Shown in pieces: positions 17,769 to 26,977 of a stretch of DNA of 64,000 bases; within the stretch, counting starts at the first letter, position 1, and each line of letters starts with the position of its first letter. A program made the position numbers and the translations under genes. The stretch comes from Amycolatopsis mediterranei (GTDB lineage Bacteria > Actinomycetota > Actinomycetes > Mycobacteriales > Pseudonocardiaceae): contig NZ_CP100416.1 in the NCBI RefSeq assembly GCF_026017845.1, positions 1,175,833-1,239,832 of the forward strand. Direction: 5' to 3'. The notes below the pieces were generated by a model. It was not told the origin of the DNA. It made no database searches and saw nothing but the letters and a program-made list of their open reading frames with translations.

Positions 17769-18137
17769 ATGCCCGTCACCGGCCCCGACTTCATCTCGCT
17801 CCAAGCGCGCGATCTCCCCGCGTCGCAGGCGTTCTACGAGAAGTACCTCGGCCTCGTCCGCTCGCCGGCCGGCCCGCCGCACGCCGTCGTCTTCGAGACG
17901 AAGCCGATCACGTTCGCCCTCCGCGACATCGTTCCCGGCACCGATCTCGCCTCGGTGGCCCAGCCCGGCATCGGGGCCGCGATCTGGCTCCACGCCACCG
18001 ACGTCCAGGCCATTCACGACGCTCTAGCCGCCGACGGGCACACCATCGTCTCCGCGCCGATCGACGGTCCGTTCGGCCGGACGTTCACCTTCGCCGACCC
18101 CGACGGCTACCACGTCACGCTCCACGACCGCGGCTGA
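17769..18137 (+). CDS. VOC (glyoxalase/bleomycin-resistance fold) family protein
   Basis: A 122-residue protein with the N-terminal pattern DFISLQARDLPASQAFYEKY and the C-terminal TFTFADPDGYHVTLHD. Both are typical of the vicinal-oxygen-chelate fold shared by glyoxalases, ring-cleavage dioxygenases and resistance proteins. The start ATG follows GAGAGAAGGAG. A promoter with two strong operator palindromes immediately upstream suggests induction by a small ligand or stress. The substrate cannot be assigned. Confidence 0.85.
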   Translation: MPVTGPDFISLQARDLPASQAFYEKYLGLVRSPAGPPHAVVFETKPITFALRDIVPGTDLASVAQPGIGAAIWLHATDVQAIHDALAADGHTIVSAPIDGPFGRTFTFADPDGYHVTLHDRG

Positions 18138-18143
18138 CCGGCG

Positions 18144-19622
18144 CTACGAGACGTCCCCCGATGGCGAAAGCCACGTGTTGCACTGCTGGTTGCGGTTCTT
18201 GGAGGCACCGCGCTGCCACCAGCTGATGTTGTGCTTGGCGCTGCCGTGGTCGCGTTTGCCGTTGCGGGCGTAGTCGTCGCCGCGGTCCTGGGCGTTCCAG
18301 GCTTCGTCGTAGATGTTCTTGTCGACCGAGCCGCCGGAAACCGAGGCCGAGCCGAGGAACATGCCGGAGAAGCACTGCGCTTCGAGTTCCAGCCGCCGCG
18401 ACAGCTCCAGGCCGGCCGCCGAGTCGGCGCCCGCGTCGTAGCGCTGGTTGGCGAACGCCTCCGTGATGCCGGCCAGGTTCTGCACGTGGTGGCCGTATTC
18501 GTGGGCCAGGATCGCCAGGTACGGGCCGGGGTGGTTGCCCCACACGTCGAGCTCGATCCGGTCCAGCGGCAGATAGATCGTGTTGTTCGCCGAGCAGTAG
18601 AACGGCGTGACGCCGGTGGTGGTGCCCCCGCTGCCGCACGGGGTCGACGATTCCGACAGCGACCGCGGCACCGAGAGGTTCGGCGTCCGGAACGGCAGGC
18701 CGACGGCGCCGAGCATGCGCGACCACATCGCGTCGAGGCAGCCGATGCCGGACTGGAAGAAGCGGGTGACGCTGCTCTGGTCGGTCGCCCAGCGGCTCAG
18801 CGAGCACGGGACGTTCTGCAGGCCGTAGTCCGCGCCACCGAAGAGCGGGTTGTCCCCGGTGGCCACGACCGAGCGCGGCCCGGCCGGGGGTTGCGAGGTC
18901 GGGTGTTGGGTGGTGCCGGTCGCGCTCGTGGCCGGTTCTCGCGTGGTCGGTTCTTCGGTCGAGGAGGTGGTCGCGGTGGTGCTCGCCTCGGTGGTGGTCT
19001 CGTCGGCGGTGGTCGGGTAGGTGCTGGAGTAGCCGGCGTCGGCGACGTGCCGCTGGCGGTTCCCGGACAGTGCAACGGCGGCGACGAGCCCACCCGCGAC
19101 GGCGACGATCGCGAAGAGGGCGACCGCGACGATCACCCCGGCGTTCGACTTCTTGGCGACGTAGGGGGTGTAGCCGGGCGCGAACCGCGGCCCGAAGGAG
19201 GGCGGCCCGGCATAGCCCGGAGCGAAGCCGGGCGCCGGTGGTGGCAGAGGGGCCCGCGCGGGCGGCGGAAGGGGACGGCCGTACGGAGGGCGCGGCGGCT
19301 GCGGGACACCCGGCGCGGGCGCACCGCCGAGACCGGGCGGCTGTTGTGCGGGGGCTCCGAAGGGGTGGGGCGGCTGCTGGCCAGGCGCACCGGAGGGGTG
19401 GGGCGGCCCGGGAGCGCCGGTGCTGCCGGGACCTTGCGGAGCCTGCGCAGGCCGGCGACCGGGACCTGGCGGCTGCCCAGGCGCACCGAAGCGGTTCGGC
19501 GGCCCACCCTGCCCCGGCAAGGGCCGCACCCCCGGCGGCGGCAGCGGCCGCGCGCCCGGCGGCGGCTGCGGGCGGCGCGGGTCCTGCGAACCGGGACCGG
19601 GACCCTGCGGGCCGTGCGTCAT
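18144..19622 (-). CDS. Neutral zinc metallopeptidase with long proline-rich N-terminus
   Basis: Paralogue of the peptidase at 8963-10042. The 492 residues comprise a Pro/Gly/Gln-rich cytoplasmic region (about 1-155), one TM helix (AGVIVAVALFAIVAVAGGLVA), a Thr/Ser/Glu-rich linker and a catalytic domain with HEYGHH near residue 374. ELEAQCFSGMFLG follows. The ATG start gives MTHGPQGPG. It is convergent with the VOC gene, with only 6 bases between stops. Two such enzymes in one region suggest duplication followed by divergence of the intracellular arms. Substrate unknown. Confidence 0.83.
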   Translation of the reverse strand: MTHGPQGPGPGSQDPRRPQPPPGARPLPPPGVRPLPGQGGPPNRFGAPGQPPGPGRRPAQAPQGPGSTGAPGPPHPSGAPGQQPPHPFGAPAQQPPGLGGAPAPGVPQPPRPPYGRPLPPPARAPLPPPAPGFAPGYAGPPSFGPRFAPGYTPYVAKKSNAGVIVAVALFAIVAVAGGLVAAVALSGNRQRHVADAGYSSTYPTTADETTTEASTTATTSSTEEPTTREPATSATGTTQHPTSQPPAGPRSVVATGDNPLFGGADYGLQNVPCSLSRWATDQSSVTRFFQSGIGCLDAMWSRMLGAVGLPFRTPNLSVPRSLSESSTPCGSGGTTTGVTPFYCSANNTIYLPLDRIELDVWGNHPGPYLAILAHEYGHHVQNLAGITEAFANQRYDAGADSAAGLELSRRLELEAQCFSGMFLGSASVSGGSVDKNIYDEAWNAQDRGDDYARNGKRDHGSAKHNISWWQRGASKNRNQQCNTWLSPSGDVS

Positions 19623-19726
19623 CGAGTGGAACCCCCCGTGCGATTTCCCCGTCGGAAGCGGCGTACCTGCGGTGATCGCGCCGTTCCGGGCGTCAGCATA
19701 GATCGAGTGCTCTAGGGTGTGGTGCT

Positions 19727-21442
19727 GTGCCGATGAAATGGGGGACCGCCGCCGCGATCGCCGTCGCGGCCGTGCTGGCCGCCGCCGGGCCCGCGGCCGC
19801 GCAGGGGCCGTCGGCCGGGCCCGTCCTGCCGAACCTGCCTTCCGACCAGGTCAAGAAACCGCAGCTGCTCAGCGGGCAGGACGTCCAGCCCCCCGAAGGG
19901 GCCACCGCCGACGTCGCCCTCAAACTCCTGCGCGACGGCACCCTCTCCGTCACCGAACGCGTCACCGTCCCCGGCGGCAGGCAGCTCGTCTCGCGCGTTC
20001 CCCTCAAGGTCCCCGCGAGCGACGACCAGGACCGCGTCTTCGCCGTCCGCGACGTCAAGACCGAAGGCGCCGCCACCAGCGAGCTCACCGGTGACCAGCT
20101 CGTCCTCACCTTCGCCGCCGGCACCGGCAGCGCCACGTTCACCGTCGACGGCGCCGTCGCCGACCAGAACGGCGGGCAGCAGGTCCGCTGGCAGGTCGCC
20201 AGCGGCTTCGACACCCCGCTGGCCAAGCTCACCGCCTCGCTGCTCGCCCCGAGCACGCAAATGTCCCCTGTGGACTGTTTCGCCGGACCGGTCGGCTCCG
20301 GCCGGCGCTGCACCCTCGCCGAGGTCGACCACACCGGGGTCGTCCGGCTCGAGCAGAACGACGTCCGCCCCGGCGACCGCGTCGACCTGCTCGTCGGCCT
20401 GCCCGCGGGCACCACCCCGGCGAACGCGGAGTTCGCCGAAATCGGCCTGCTCGCCAACGCCTTCGCGCTGACGCCCCTGACCGGGATCGCCTTCGCCGTC
20501 CTGCTCGCCTTCCTCGCCGCGGCCGCCCTGTTCGTGTGGCGGCGCCGCAAGCAGGACGCCGGCGCGCTGCGCACCGCCGGCGGCCCGGTCGAAGTCCTCC
20601 TGCGCGACGGCGACCGCGTCTTCTTCGCCAGTCCGGACGGTGTGCTGCCCGGCCAGGTCGGCACGGTCGTCGACGAGACCGTCGACGTCGTCGACATCAG
20701 CGCGACCGTGGTCGACCTGGCCGTCCGCAACTACCTGTGGCTGGCGGAAGTGCCCGGGCCCGACTGGCAGCTCACCCGCCGCAACCCGCCGGACGAACAC
20801 CTCCACGACTTCGAGCGCGCGGTCTGCGAAACCCTGCTGCCGCCGGGCACCGACACCGTGCTGGTGTCGCAACTGCGCGCCCGCGGCCGGCTCGACCTGC
20901 GCCGGATCAGCGACGCGATGTACGCCGACGTCGTCAGCAAGCGCTGGTTCTCCCGCCGCCCGGACACCGCCCGCGGCCGGCTGACCTGGCTCGGCGCCGG
21001 GATCTTCACGCTCGGCCTGGTCACCACCGCGGTGCTCACCTTCACCGCCGGGTACGCGCTGCTCGGTGTCGCCGTCGCGCTGGCCGGGCTCGCGGTCGTC
21101 GCGGTGGCCGCACTGCTGCCGTCCCGCACCGCCCGCGGCCGCGCCCTGGTGGGACAGGTCCGGGGCCTGCTCGACTACCTGCACACCGCGAGGGCCGAGG
21201 ACATCCCGCCCGCCGACCGCGAGCTGGTCTTTTCCCGCTCGCTGCCGTACGCGGTCGTCCTGGGCGACACCGAACGCTGGCTCGGCGCCTTCGCCGCGCT
21301 CAACCCGTCGGCCGACGGCTCGGCCGGGCTGTACTGGTACGGCGGCATGGAGGCCGAGCACGACCTGCGCCGCTTCGGCACGCACTTCCCGTCGTTCCTG
21401 ATCGCGCTCGACGGCGTGCTCACCGCCGCCGCGGCCCGCTGA
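19727..21442 (+). CDS. DUF2207 domain membrane protein
   Basis: A 571-residue protein with an N-terminal signal peptide (ends near PAAAQGPS, about residue 26) and an extracytoplasmic beta-rich DUF2207 region (LKLLRDGTLSVTERVTVPGG near 64-83). One TM lies near 245-268. The cytoplasmic part (DISATVVDLAVRNYLWL) includes a further two-helix membrane hairpin near 420-465. DUF2207 proteins are predicted membrane proteins of unknown function. The start is GTG. It is immediately followed (2-base gap) by a shorter paralogue, so the two probably form a complex or a duplicated pair. Confidence 0.82.
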   Translation: MPMKWGTAAAIAVAAVLAAAGPAAAQGPSAGPVLPNLPSDQVKKPQLLSGQDVQPPEGATADVALKLLRDGTLSVTERVTVPGGRQLVSRVPLKVPASDDQDRVFAVRDVKTEGAATSELTGDQLVLTFAAGTGSATFTVDGAVADQNGGQQVRWQVASGFDTPLAKLTASLLAPSTQMSPVDCFAGPVGSGRRCTLAEVDHTGVVRLEQNDVRPGDRVDLLVGLPAGTTPANAEFAEIGLLANAFALTPLTGIAFAVLLAFLAAAALFVWRRRKQDAGALRTAGGPVEVLLRDGDRVFFASPDGVLPGQVGTVVDETVDVVDISATVVDLAVRNYLWLAEVPGPDWQLTRRNPPDEHLHDFERAVCETLLPPGTDTVLVSQLRARGRLDLRRISDAMYADVVSKRWFSRRPDTARGRLTWLGAGIFTLGLVTTAVLTFTAGYALLGVAVALAGLAVVAVAALLPSRTARGRALVGQVRGLLDYLHTARAEDIPPADRELVFSRSLPYAVVLGDTERWLGAFAALNPSADGSAGLYWYGGMEAEHDLRRFGTHFPSFLIALDGVLTAAAAR

Positions 21443-21444
21443 CC

Positions 21445-23013
21445 GTGCTCGCGGGCGCGCTGCTGGCCCTCGCGCTGGCCGCCGGCCCCGCCGACCAGCC
21501 GCCCCTGCCCACCGTGCCGCAGAGCGCCGAGATCCAGCTCAAGGTCCAGCGCGACGGCTCGCTGTCGGTCGCCGAAGCGATTTCCGTCCCCGCCGGCGTC
21601 ACGATGGATCGCCGGGTCGCGCTGCGGGTCCCGGCGCCCCACCACCGCGAGCGCGTCTACGGCGTCCGCGACGTCGTCCTGGAAGGCAGCGGGACGGCGA
21701 ACGTGGACAAGGACGTCTTCACCGTCCACCTCACGCCGGGGACCTCGATCGTCCGGTACACAGTGGACGGTGCGGTCGCCGGTGACCGGGTCACCTGGGA
21801 GCTGGCCGGCGGCTGGAACACCGAGCTGAAGTTCCTCCGCGCCTCCTTCGCCGCGCCGAAGATCCCCACCGCCGTCGACTGCCTCGCCGGCGACCTCCCG
21901 TGCGCGGCCGCGCAGATCGACCACGCCGGGCTGACCCGGTTCACCCAGCAGAACCTCGCCGCGGGCCGGCGGATGACGGCGACCGTCGAGCTGCCCGCGG
22001 GCACCGTCCCCGCCAACGAAGTCCTGGTCCCGGCGAAGACGCTCGCCGGCGCGTTCGTGCTCACCGCTCCGGTCGCCTGGGCCTGGGCGGCCTTCGGCGC
22101 CCTCCTCCTGGCCGCGGCCGCCTGGATCCTCCTCGCCCGCCGCCGCTCTGACGGGAAAGCTCCGCCCCCGGGTGGGGGCTTCCACGTGAAGGCGGGGGAG
22201 TTCGCGTCGCCCGCCGGGGTGCTGCCCGGCCACGTCGGCCTTCTCCTGCGCGGCCGGCCCGGGCCGCTCGACCTGGCCGCGACCGTGCTGGACCTCGCCG
22301 TCCGCAACTACCTCTGGGTCAGCGCCGAGGACGGCGACCGGCGGCTGGCCCGGCGCAACCCGCCCGACGAGCACCTGACCGGCTTCGAACGTGCGGTGTA
22401 CGAGGCCGTCGTGCCGGACGAGCCGGTGACCCTCGCCGAACTGCGGCAGCGGCACATCGAAGTCCCCCGCACCGAACTGGCCGCCGACGTCGTCCGGCGC
22501 GGCTGGTTCGCGACGCGGCGCCTCCGCCGGGCCGGGGTCCGGATCTTCTGCTACGGCGTGTTCCTCACCGTCCTGCTGGCCCTGACCGTCGGCTACGCCC
22601 AGCTCGGCGTCATCCTCGCGCTGGCCGGGGTCGCCGCCGCCGGGACCTCGGCGGCCCTGCCCGCGCGCCGCCGGGCGGGCGCCGACGTCGCGCGCCGGCT
22701 TCGCGGCGTCGCCGAGATCCGGGTGGAGGACCTCGACGAGCCGCAGCGCGAGCTGGTCTTCTCCCGCGGCCTGCCGTACGCGCTCGCTCTGGGCGAACTG
22801 GCCTCGTGGTTGGCCGCGTTCGAAGGACTCGAGCACCCGCCGCCGGTCTACTGGCACGCCGGCGAAATCAGCCCTGACCAGGCCGGATCGTTCGCGGCGG
22901 CGGTGGCGGGCACGTTCGCCGCCGCGCGCCGCGGCCGGCTGCTCGACGGCGTCGGCCGGGACACCGGTTCCCAGCAGCCAGTCGGGACGCATGCGACCGC
23001 CCGGCCGTCGTAG
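21445..23013 (+). CDS. DUF2207 domain membrane protein, second copy
   Basis: A 522-residue paralogue of the preceding protein. It shows a short signal-like start (VLAGALLALALAAGPA), the DUF2207 beta region (IQLKVQRDGSLSVAEAISVP), a TM near 210-230, a cytoplasmic stretch with LAATVLDLAVRNYLWVS, and a second membrane hairpin. The GTG at 21445 is chosen because it sits just after the previous stop and opens directly into the signal-like sequence. The shared layout (NPPDEHL and the ELVFSRGLPYALALG-type block) supports tandem duplication. Function unknown. Confidence 0.8.
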   Translation: MLAGALLALALAAGPADQPPLPTVPQSAEIQLKVQRDGSLSVAEAISVPAGVTMDRRVALRVPAPHHRERVYGVRDVVLEGSGTANVDKDVFTVHLTPGTSIVRYTVDGAVAGDRVTWELAGGWNTELKFLRASFAAPKIPTAVDCLAGDLPCAAAQIDHAGLTRFTQQNLAAGRRMTATVELPAGTVPANEVLVPAKTLAGAFVLTAPVAWAWAAFGALLLAAAAWILLARRRSDGKAPPPGGGFHVKAGEFASPAGVLPGHVGLLLRGRPGPLDLAATVLDLAVRNYLWVSAEDGDRRLARRNPPDEHLTGFERAVYEAVVPDEPVTLAELRQRHIEVPRTELAADVVRRGWFATRRLRRAGVRIFCYGVFLTVLLALTVGYAQLGVILALAGVAAAGTSAALPARRRAGADVARRLRGVAEIRVEDLDEPQRELVFSRGLPYALALGELASWLAAFEGLEHPPPVYWHAGEISPDQAGSFAAAVAGTFAAARRGRLLDGVGRDTGSQQPVGTHATARPS

Positions 23014-23022
23014 GGTGGGGCC

Positions 23023-24315
23023 ATGGCCGATCCCGAGCTCGTCCGATACACCCTCGACAACGGTCTGCGCGTGGTTCTCGCCCCCGACGCGACCGCGCCG
23101 GTGGTCGGCGTCAGCGTGCACTACGACGTGGGTTTCCGCTCCGAGCCGGAGGGGCGCACCGGTTTCGCGCACCTCTTCGAGCACCTGATGTTCCAGGGCT
23201 CCGAGAGCCTGGAGAAACTCGCGCACTTCCGGCACGTGCAGTCCAGCGGCGGGACCTTCAACGGGTCCACCCACCCGGACTACACCGACTACTTCGAGGT
23301 GCTCCCGAGCGCCGCGCTCGAGCGCGCGCTGTTCCTCGAAGCCGACCGCATGCGCGCGCCCAAGCTGACGGCGGAGAACCTGGCGAACCAGATCGACGTC
23401 GTCAAGGAGGAGATCCGGCTCAACGTGCTGAACCGGCCCTACGGCGGGTTCCCGTGGATCACCCTGCCGCCGGTGCTGTACTCGACGTTCCCCAACGCGC
23501 ACAACGGCTACGGCGGCTTCGAGGACCTCGAGAGCGCCACGGTCGAGGACTGCGCGGCGTTCTTCGACACCTACTACTCGCCGGCGAACGCCGTGCTCAC
23601 GGTGGCGGGCGACTTCGAGGTGGACACCGCCAAGAAGCTGATCGAGGAGCACTTCGGCGACGTCCCGCACCGGCCGGCGCCGCAGCGGCCGTCGTTCGCC
23701 GAGCCGCTGCCGACCACCGAGCTGCACGGTGAGGTCGAAGACGCGCACGCCCCGCTGCCCGCGCTCGGCATCGGCTACCGGATGCCGGACCCGATCAACG
23801 ACGTCGACAGCTACCTGGCCTACCTCGTGCTGGCCGGCGTGCTCACCGACGGCGACGGCTCGCGCCTGCAGCAGCGGCTGGTGCACCGCGAGCCCCTGGT
23901 CGTCGACATCGGCGCCGGCGCCGGGCTGTTCGGCCCGTTCGAGGCCCGCGACCCCGACACGTTCACCATCACCCTGATCCACCCGCACGAGGTGTCCCGC
24001 GAGCGCGTGCTCGCCGCGCTGGACGACGAGCTGGAGAAGCTCGCCGAGACGCCGCCGAGCGAGGAGGAGCTGCGCAAGGTCACCGCCCGGTGGGCGGCGA
24101 GCCTGCACTCGGAGCACGACAGGCTGGTCTCCCGGACCCTGGCCCTCGGCTCGTTCGAACTGCTCTACGGCGACGCGTCGCTGGTGTACCGGCTCGCGGA
24201 CCGGATGTCCGCCGTCACCTCGGAAGCCGTGTCGGCGGCGGCGAAGGCGCTGCGCCCGGACGCGCGCGCCGTGCTGGTGGTCAAGCCCGCTTCGGAAGGG
24301 AACAACGAGCAGTGA
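23023..24315 (+). CDS. M16-family zinc peptidase, catalytic subunit
   Basis: A 430-residue pitrilysin/processing-peptidase-like protein. The inverted zinc motif HLFEH is at residues 50-54, with a downstream glutamate-containing segment (NQIDVVKEEIRLN, near 125-137) providing the third ligand. The N-terminal LDNGLRVVLAPD is typical. No signal peptide is visible, so a cytoplasmic location is likely. It overlaps the next M16 gene by 4 bases (GTGA). Such pairs in bacteria act as heterodimers in which one chain holds zinc and the other completes the substrate chamber. Confidence 0.92.
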   Translation: MADPELVRYTLDNGLRVVLAPDATAPVVGVSVHYDVGFRSEPEGRTGFAHLFEHLMFQGSESLEKLAHFRHVQSSGGTFNGSTHPDYTDYFEVLPSAALERALFLEADRMRAPKLTAENLANQIDVVKEEIRLNVLNRPYGGFPWITLPPVLYSTFPNAHNGYGGFEDLESATVEDCAAFFDTYYSPANAVLTVAGDFEVDTAKKLIEEHFGDVPHRPAPQRPSFAEPLPTTELHGEVEDAHAPLPALGIGYRMPDPINDVDSYLAYLVLAGVLTDGDGSRLQQRLVHREPLVVDIGAGAGLFGPFEARDPDTFTITLIHPHEVSRERVLAALDDELEKLAETPPSEEELRKVTARWAASLHSEHDRLVSRTLALGSFELLYGDASLVYRLADRMSAVTSEAVSAAAKALRPDARAVLVVKPASEGNNEQ

Positions 24316-25691
24316 CTTCAGCAACGCACCGCAGCGCCGACGAGATCGGCCGCACCGCGCGGGGACCGCGGCCGCTGCCGCCGCTCGGGCCGCAGCGGGC
24401 CGCCGCCGATCTGTCCCATGTGGACACGACGCTGGCGAACGGCCTGCGCGTGGTGGCCGTGCGCAAGGCGACCGTGCCGATGGTCGAGGCGCGGCTGTGG
24501 ATCCCGTTCGCGGGTGACGACGCGCTGCACCCGGCGATCGCCGAGGTGCTCGCCGAGACGATCCTGACCGGCACGGCCCGCCGCAACCGCATCGAGATCG
24601 ACGCCGAGCTGGCGCTCATCGGCGGCGACATCGGCGCCGGTGTCGACCCGGAACGCCTGGTGCTCACCGGGTCCGCGCTGGCCGACAAGCTGCCGACGTT
24701 CCTCGACGTCCTCGGCGACGTCCTCACCGGGGCGACCTACGCCGACGAGGAGATCGCCCGCGAGAAGGAGCGGCTGGTCGAGCGGATCGCCGTCTCGCGC
24801 ACCCAGCCGCGCACGATCGCGCGCGAGGCCCTGCAGAAGCACCGCTACGGCGACCACCCGGCCACGCGCGAGGTCCCGAAGGCCGAAGACGTCGCGGTCG
24901 TGACGCCGGAGCAGGTTCGCGCGCTGCACGAGGCGTCGGTGCTGCCGCGGGGTTCGGTCATGGTGCTGGTCGGCGACCTCGACCCGGCCGGGGTCATCGG
25001 CGAGCTGGAGAAGGTGCTCGGCGGCTGGGCGTCGGACCGCTCCGCCGTCCGGCTGCCGCCGCTGCCCGACCTGACCGGGCCGGACGTGCTGCTGGTGCCG
25101 CGCGCCGGTGCGGTGCAGTCGCAGATCCGGCTCTCGGCGCAGACGGTCCCGCGCACGGACCCGGGTTACGCGGCGCTGCAGCTGGCGAACCTGGCCTACG
25201 GCGGGTACTTCTCGTCGCGGCTGGTGGAGAACATCCGCGAGAACAAGGGCTACACCTACTCCGCGCACTCGGGGTTCGAGTTCACCGACGGCACCGCGGT
25301 GGTCAACGTCGACGCGGACACCGCGACCGACGCGACGGCCCCGGCGCTGCTGGAGACGCGCTACGAACTGGGCCGCCTCGGCCAGGTCCCGCCGACCGGC
25401 GACGAGCTGGAGTCGGTGCGGCAGTACGCGATCGGCTCGCTGCTGACCTCGACGTCGTCGCAGTCCGGGCTGGCCGGGCAGGTGCTGGCGCTGGCCTCGA
25501 CCGGGCTGGGTCTCGAGTGGCTGACCGAACACCCGGTGCGCGTGGCGGCGGTGACGGCCGAGGACGTGGCCGAAGCGGCGCTGAAGTACTTCGCGCCCAA
25601 GCGGTTCACCGGTGTGGTGGTCGGCGACGCGGCGGTGCTGGAGCGCAAGCTCCTGGCGCTCGGCGACGTCGTCGTGGGCGAGCCGGCCTGA
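24312..25691 (+). CDS. M16-family peptidase, zinc-less partner subunit
   Basis: A 459-residue M16 protein. Where the catalytic chain has HxxEH this one has AIAEVLAETI, so it cannot bind the active-site zinc in the normal way. It keeps the C-terminal substrate-binding pattern FSSRLVENIRENKGYTY (near 307-323), which supplies the conserved Arg/Tyr pair in M16B heterodimers. Together with the 4-base overlap with the upstream catalytic gene, this indicates a heterodimeric peptidase. The GTG start at 24312 overlaps the previous stop, and its own stop overlaps the nudC ATG. Confidence 0.9.
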   Translation: MTSATHRSADEIGRTARGPRPLPPLGPQRAAADLSHVDTTLANGLRVVAVRKATVPMVEARLWIPFAGDDALHPAIAEVLAETILTGTARRNRIEIDAELALIGGDIGAGVDPERLVLTGSALADKLPTFLDVLGDVLTGATYADEEIAREKERLVERIAVSRTQPRTIAREALQKHRYGDHPATREVPKAEDVAVVTPEQVRALHEASVLPRGSVMVLVGDLDPAGVIGELEKVLGGWASDRSAVRLPPLPDLTGPDVLLVPRAGAVQSQIRLSAQTVPRTDPGYAALQLANLAYGGYFSSRLVENIRENKGYTYSAHSGFEFTDGTAVVNVDADTATDATAPALLETRYELGRLGQVPPTGDELESVRQYAIGSLLTSTSSQSGLAGQVLALASTGLGLEWLTEHPVRVAAVTAEDVAEAALKYFAPKRFTGVVVGDAAVLERKLLALGDVVVGEPA

Positions 25692-26710
25692 TGTCCGTCC
25701 CGTTCACCCTCGGTGCCCTGCCGACCCTGTCCCGGTCCACAGTGGATCGCCAGGAGGACTTGCGCACCAACCCGTCGCGGCTGATGTCGCGGTGGGCCGA
25801 CGCCCGGGTCGTCCTCCTGGACGACGCCGGGCGCACCCCGGTGGTCGAAGGCGCGTCGACGCTGGCGTTCCGGAAGGCCGTCGACTTCGGCGCTTCGCCG
25901 CCCGCGGACGCGGTGTTCCTCGGCGAGTGGCAGGACGTCGACTACTGGTCGCTGCCGGGTGGGCCGTCGGGCGAGGCCGACACGGTGAAGATGGCGGGCA
26001 GCTGGGGCTTCGTGGAGGAGGTCCCGCGCGCGGACGGCGAAGTCTGGGTCGAGCTGCGCGGGTACGGCGACCTCCTGGACGACACGTCGGCCGGGCTGTT
26101 CACGACGGCACAGGCGTTGCGCTTTTGGCGTCGGGGGGCGAAATTCTGCACGCGCTGCGGCAGCGCGACGGAGCTGATCCAGTTCGGCTGGGCGAGCAAG
26201 TGCACGGGCTGCGGGCGCGAGGAGTACCCCCGCACGGACCCGGCGGTGATCTGCCTGGTCCATTCCACGGAGGGCGTGAACGGCTCCCACGTGCTGCTGG
26301 CCCGCCAGCCGATCTGGCCGGCGGGCCGGTATTCGGTGCTGGCGGGGTTCGTGGAGGCGGGGGAGTCCCTCGAGGCGTGCGTGGTCCGTGAGATCCACGA
26401 AGAGGTCGGCGCTTCGGTGTCCGACGTGCGGTACCTGGGCAGCCAGCCGTGGCCGTTCCCGAGGTCGATCATGCTGGGGTTCACCGCCCGGGCGGATCGT
26501 GCCGCCCCGCTGGTACCGGCGGACGGCGAGATCGAAGAGGCCCTGTGGGTGTCGCGCGCCGAGGTGCGCGCGGCGTTCGAGAACAGTGCGGTGCGCGGCG
26601 AGGGTTCGAAGCCGACGCCGATCGCCGAAGGTGCGGCGGAGATCATCCTGCCGGGGAACTCGTCGATCGCCCGCGTGATGCTCAAAGCCTGGGCGGACGC
26701 GGAGGAGTAA
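25691..26710 (+). CDS. nudC: NudC-type NAD(+)/NADH diphosphatase
   Basis: A 339-residue Nudix hydrolase that cleaves NAD(H) to NMN(H) and AMP; in other bacteria it also removes NAD caps from RNA. A zinc ribbon with two CxxC pairs (FCTRCG and KCTGCG) precedes the Nudix box GFVEAGESLEACVVREIHEE. The NudC-specific SQPWPFPRS follows it. The ATG at 25691 overlaps the previous stop by one base. In M. tuberculosis nudC lies next to the potassium channel and adnAB genes; here about 17 kb separates them. Confidence 0.95.
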   Translation: MSVPFTLGALPTLSRSTVDRQEDLRTNPSRLMSRWADARVVLLDDAGRTPVVEGASTLAFRKAVDFGASPPADAVFLGEWQDVDYWSLPGGPSGEADTVKMAGSWGFVEEVPRADGEVWVELRGYGDLLDDTSAGLFTTAQALRFWRRGAKFCTRCGSATELIQFGWASKCTGCGREEYPRTDPAVICLVHSTEGVNGSHVLLARQPIWPAGRYSVLAGFVEAGESLEACVVREIHEEVGASVSDVRYLGSQPWPFPRSIMLGFTARADRAAPLVPADGEIEEALWVSRAEVRAAFENSAVRGEGSKPTPIAEGAAEIILPGNSSIARVMLKAWADAEE

Positions 26711-26731
26711 CCGCCCGCCACCGAGCGCGAC

Positions 26732-26772
26732 AACGAGAACGGCCCCGGCCACCCGCCGGGGCCGTTCTCGTT
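26732..26772 (+). terminator. Strong stem-loop terminator after nudC
   Basis: A perfect 17-base-pair stem (26732-26748 with 26756-26772, arm AACGAGAACGGCCCCGG) closes a 7-base loop. It starts 22 bases after the nudC stop. There is no U-run, as is common in GC-rich actinobacteria. It separates the peptidase/nudC operon from the sugar operon. Confidence 0.85.
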
Positions 26773-26945
26773 GGGCCCCCTGCACGGCCTCGCCGAAAGC
26801 CTCTGACCGAGCCTTCGCCGACCGGCGCAAGTCGTTCACCGGTGTTTCGTCCAGGTGGCCCAGCGGACGGGCAAGCGTTACCTGGCCGTTTCGCGAGACC
26901 GTTGACGGCTGTGCCGCGGCTCACTACAGTCCCCGGAAACCGTCT

Positions 26946-26964
26946 GTAAAGTATCCTAATTAAG
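26946..26964 (+). promoter_or_regulatory. AT-rich putative ROK operator/promoter
   Basis: TAAAGTATCCTAATTAAG is a sharply AT-rich stretch 14 bases before the GTG of the ROK regulator gene and upstream of its GGAGGG ribosome-binding site. ROK repressors of actinobacteria often bind such A/T-rich sites containing AAAG...CCTAA half-sites (general knowledge). Autoregulation plus control of the sugar operon is therefore plausible but unproven. Confidence 0.45.
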
Positions 26965-26977
26965 TCCGGAGGGACGA

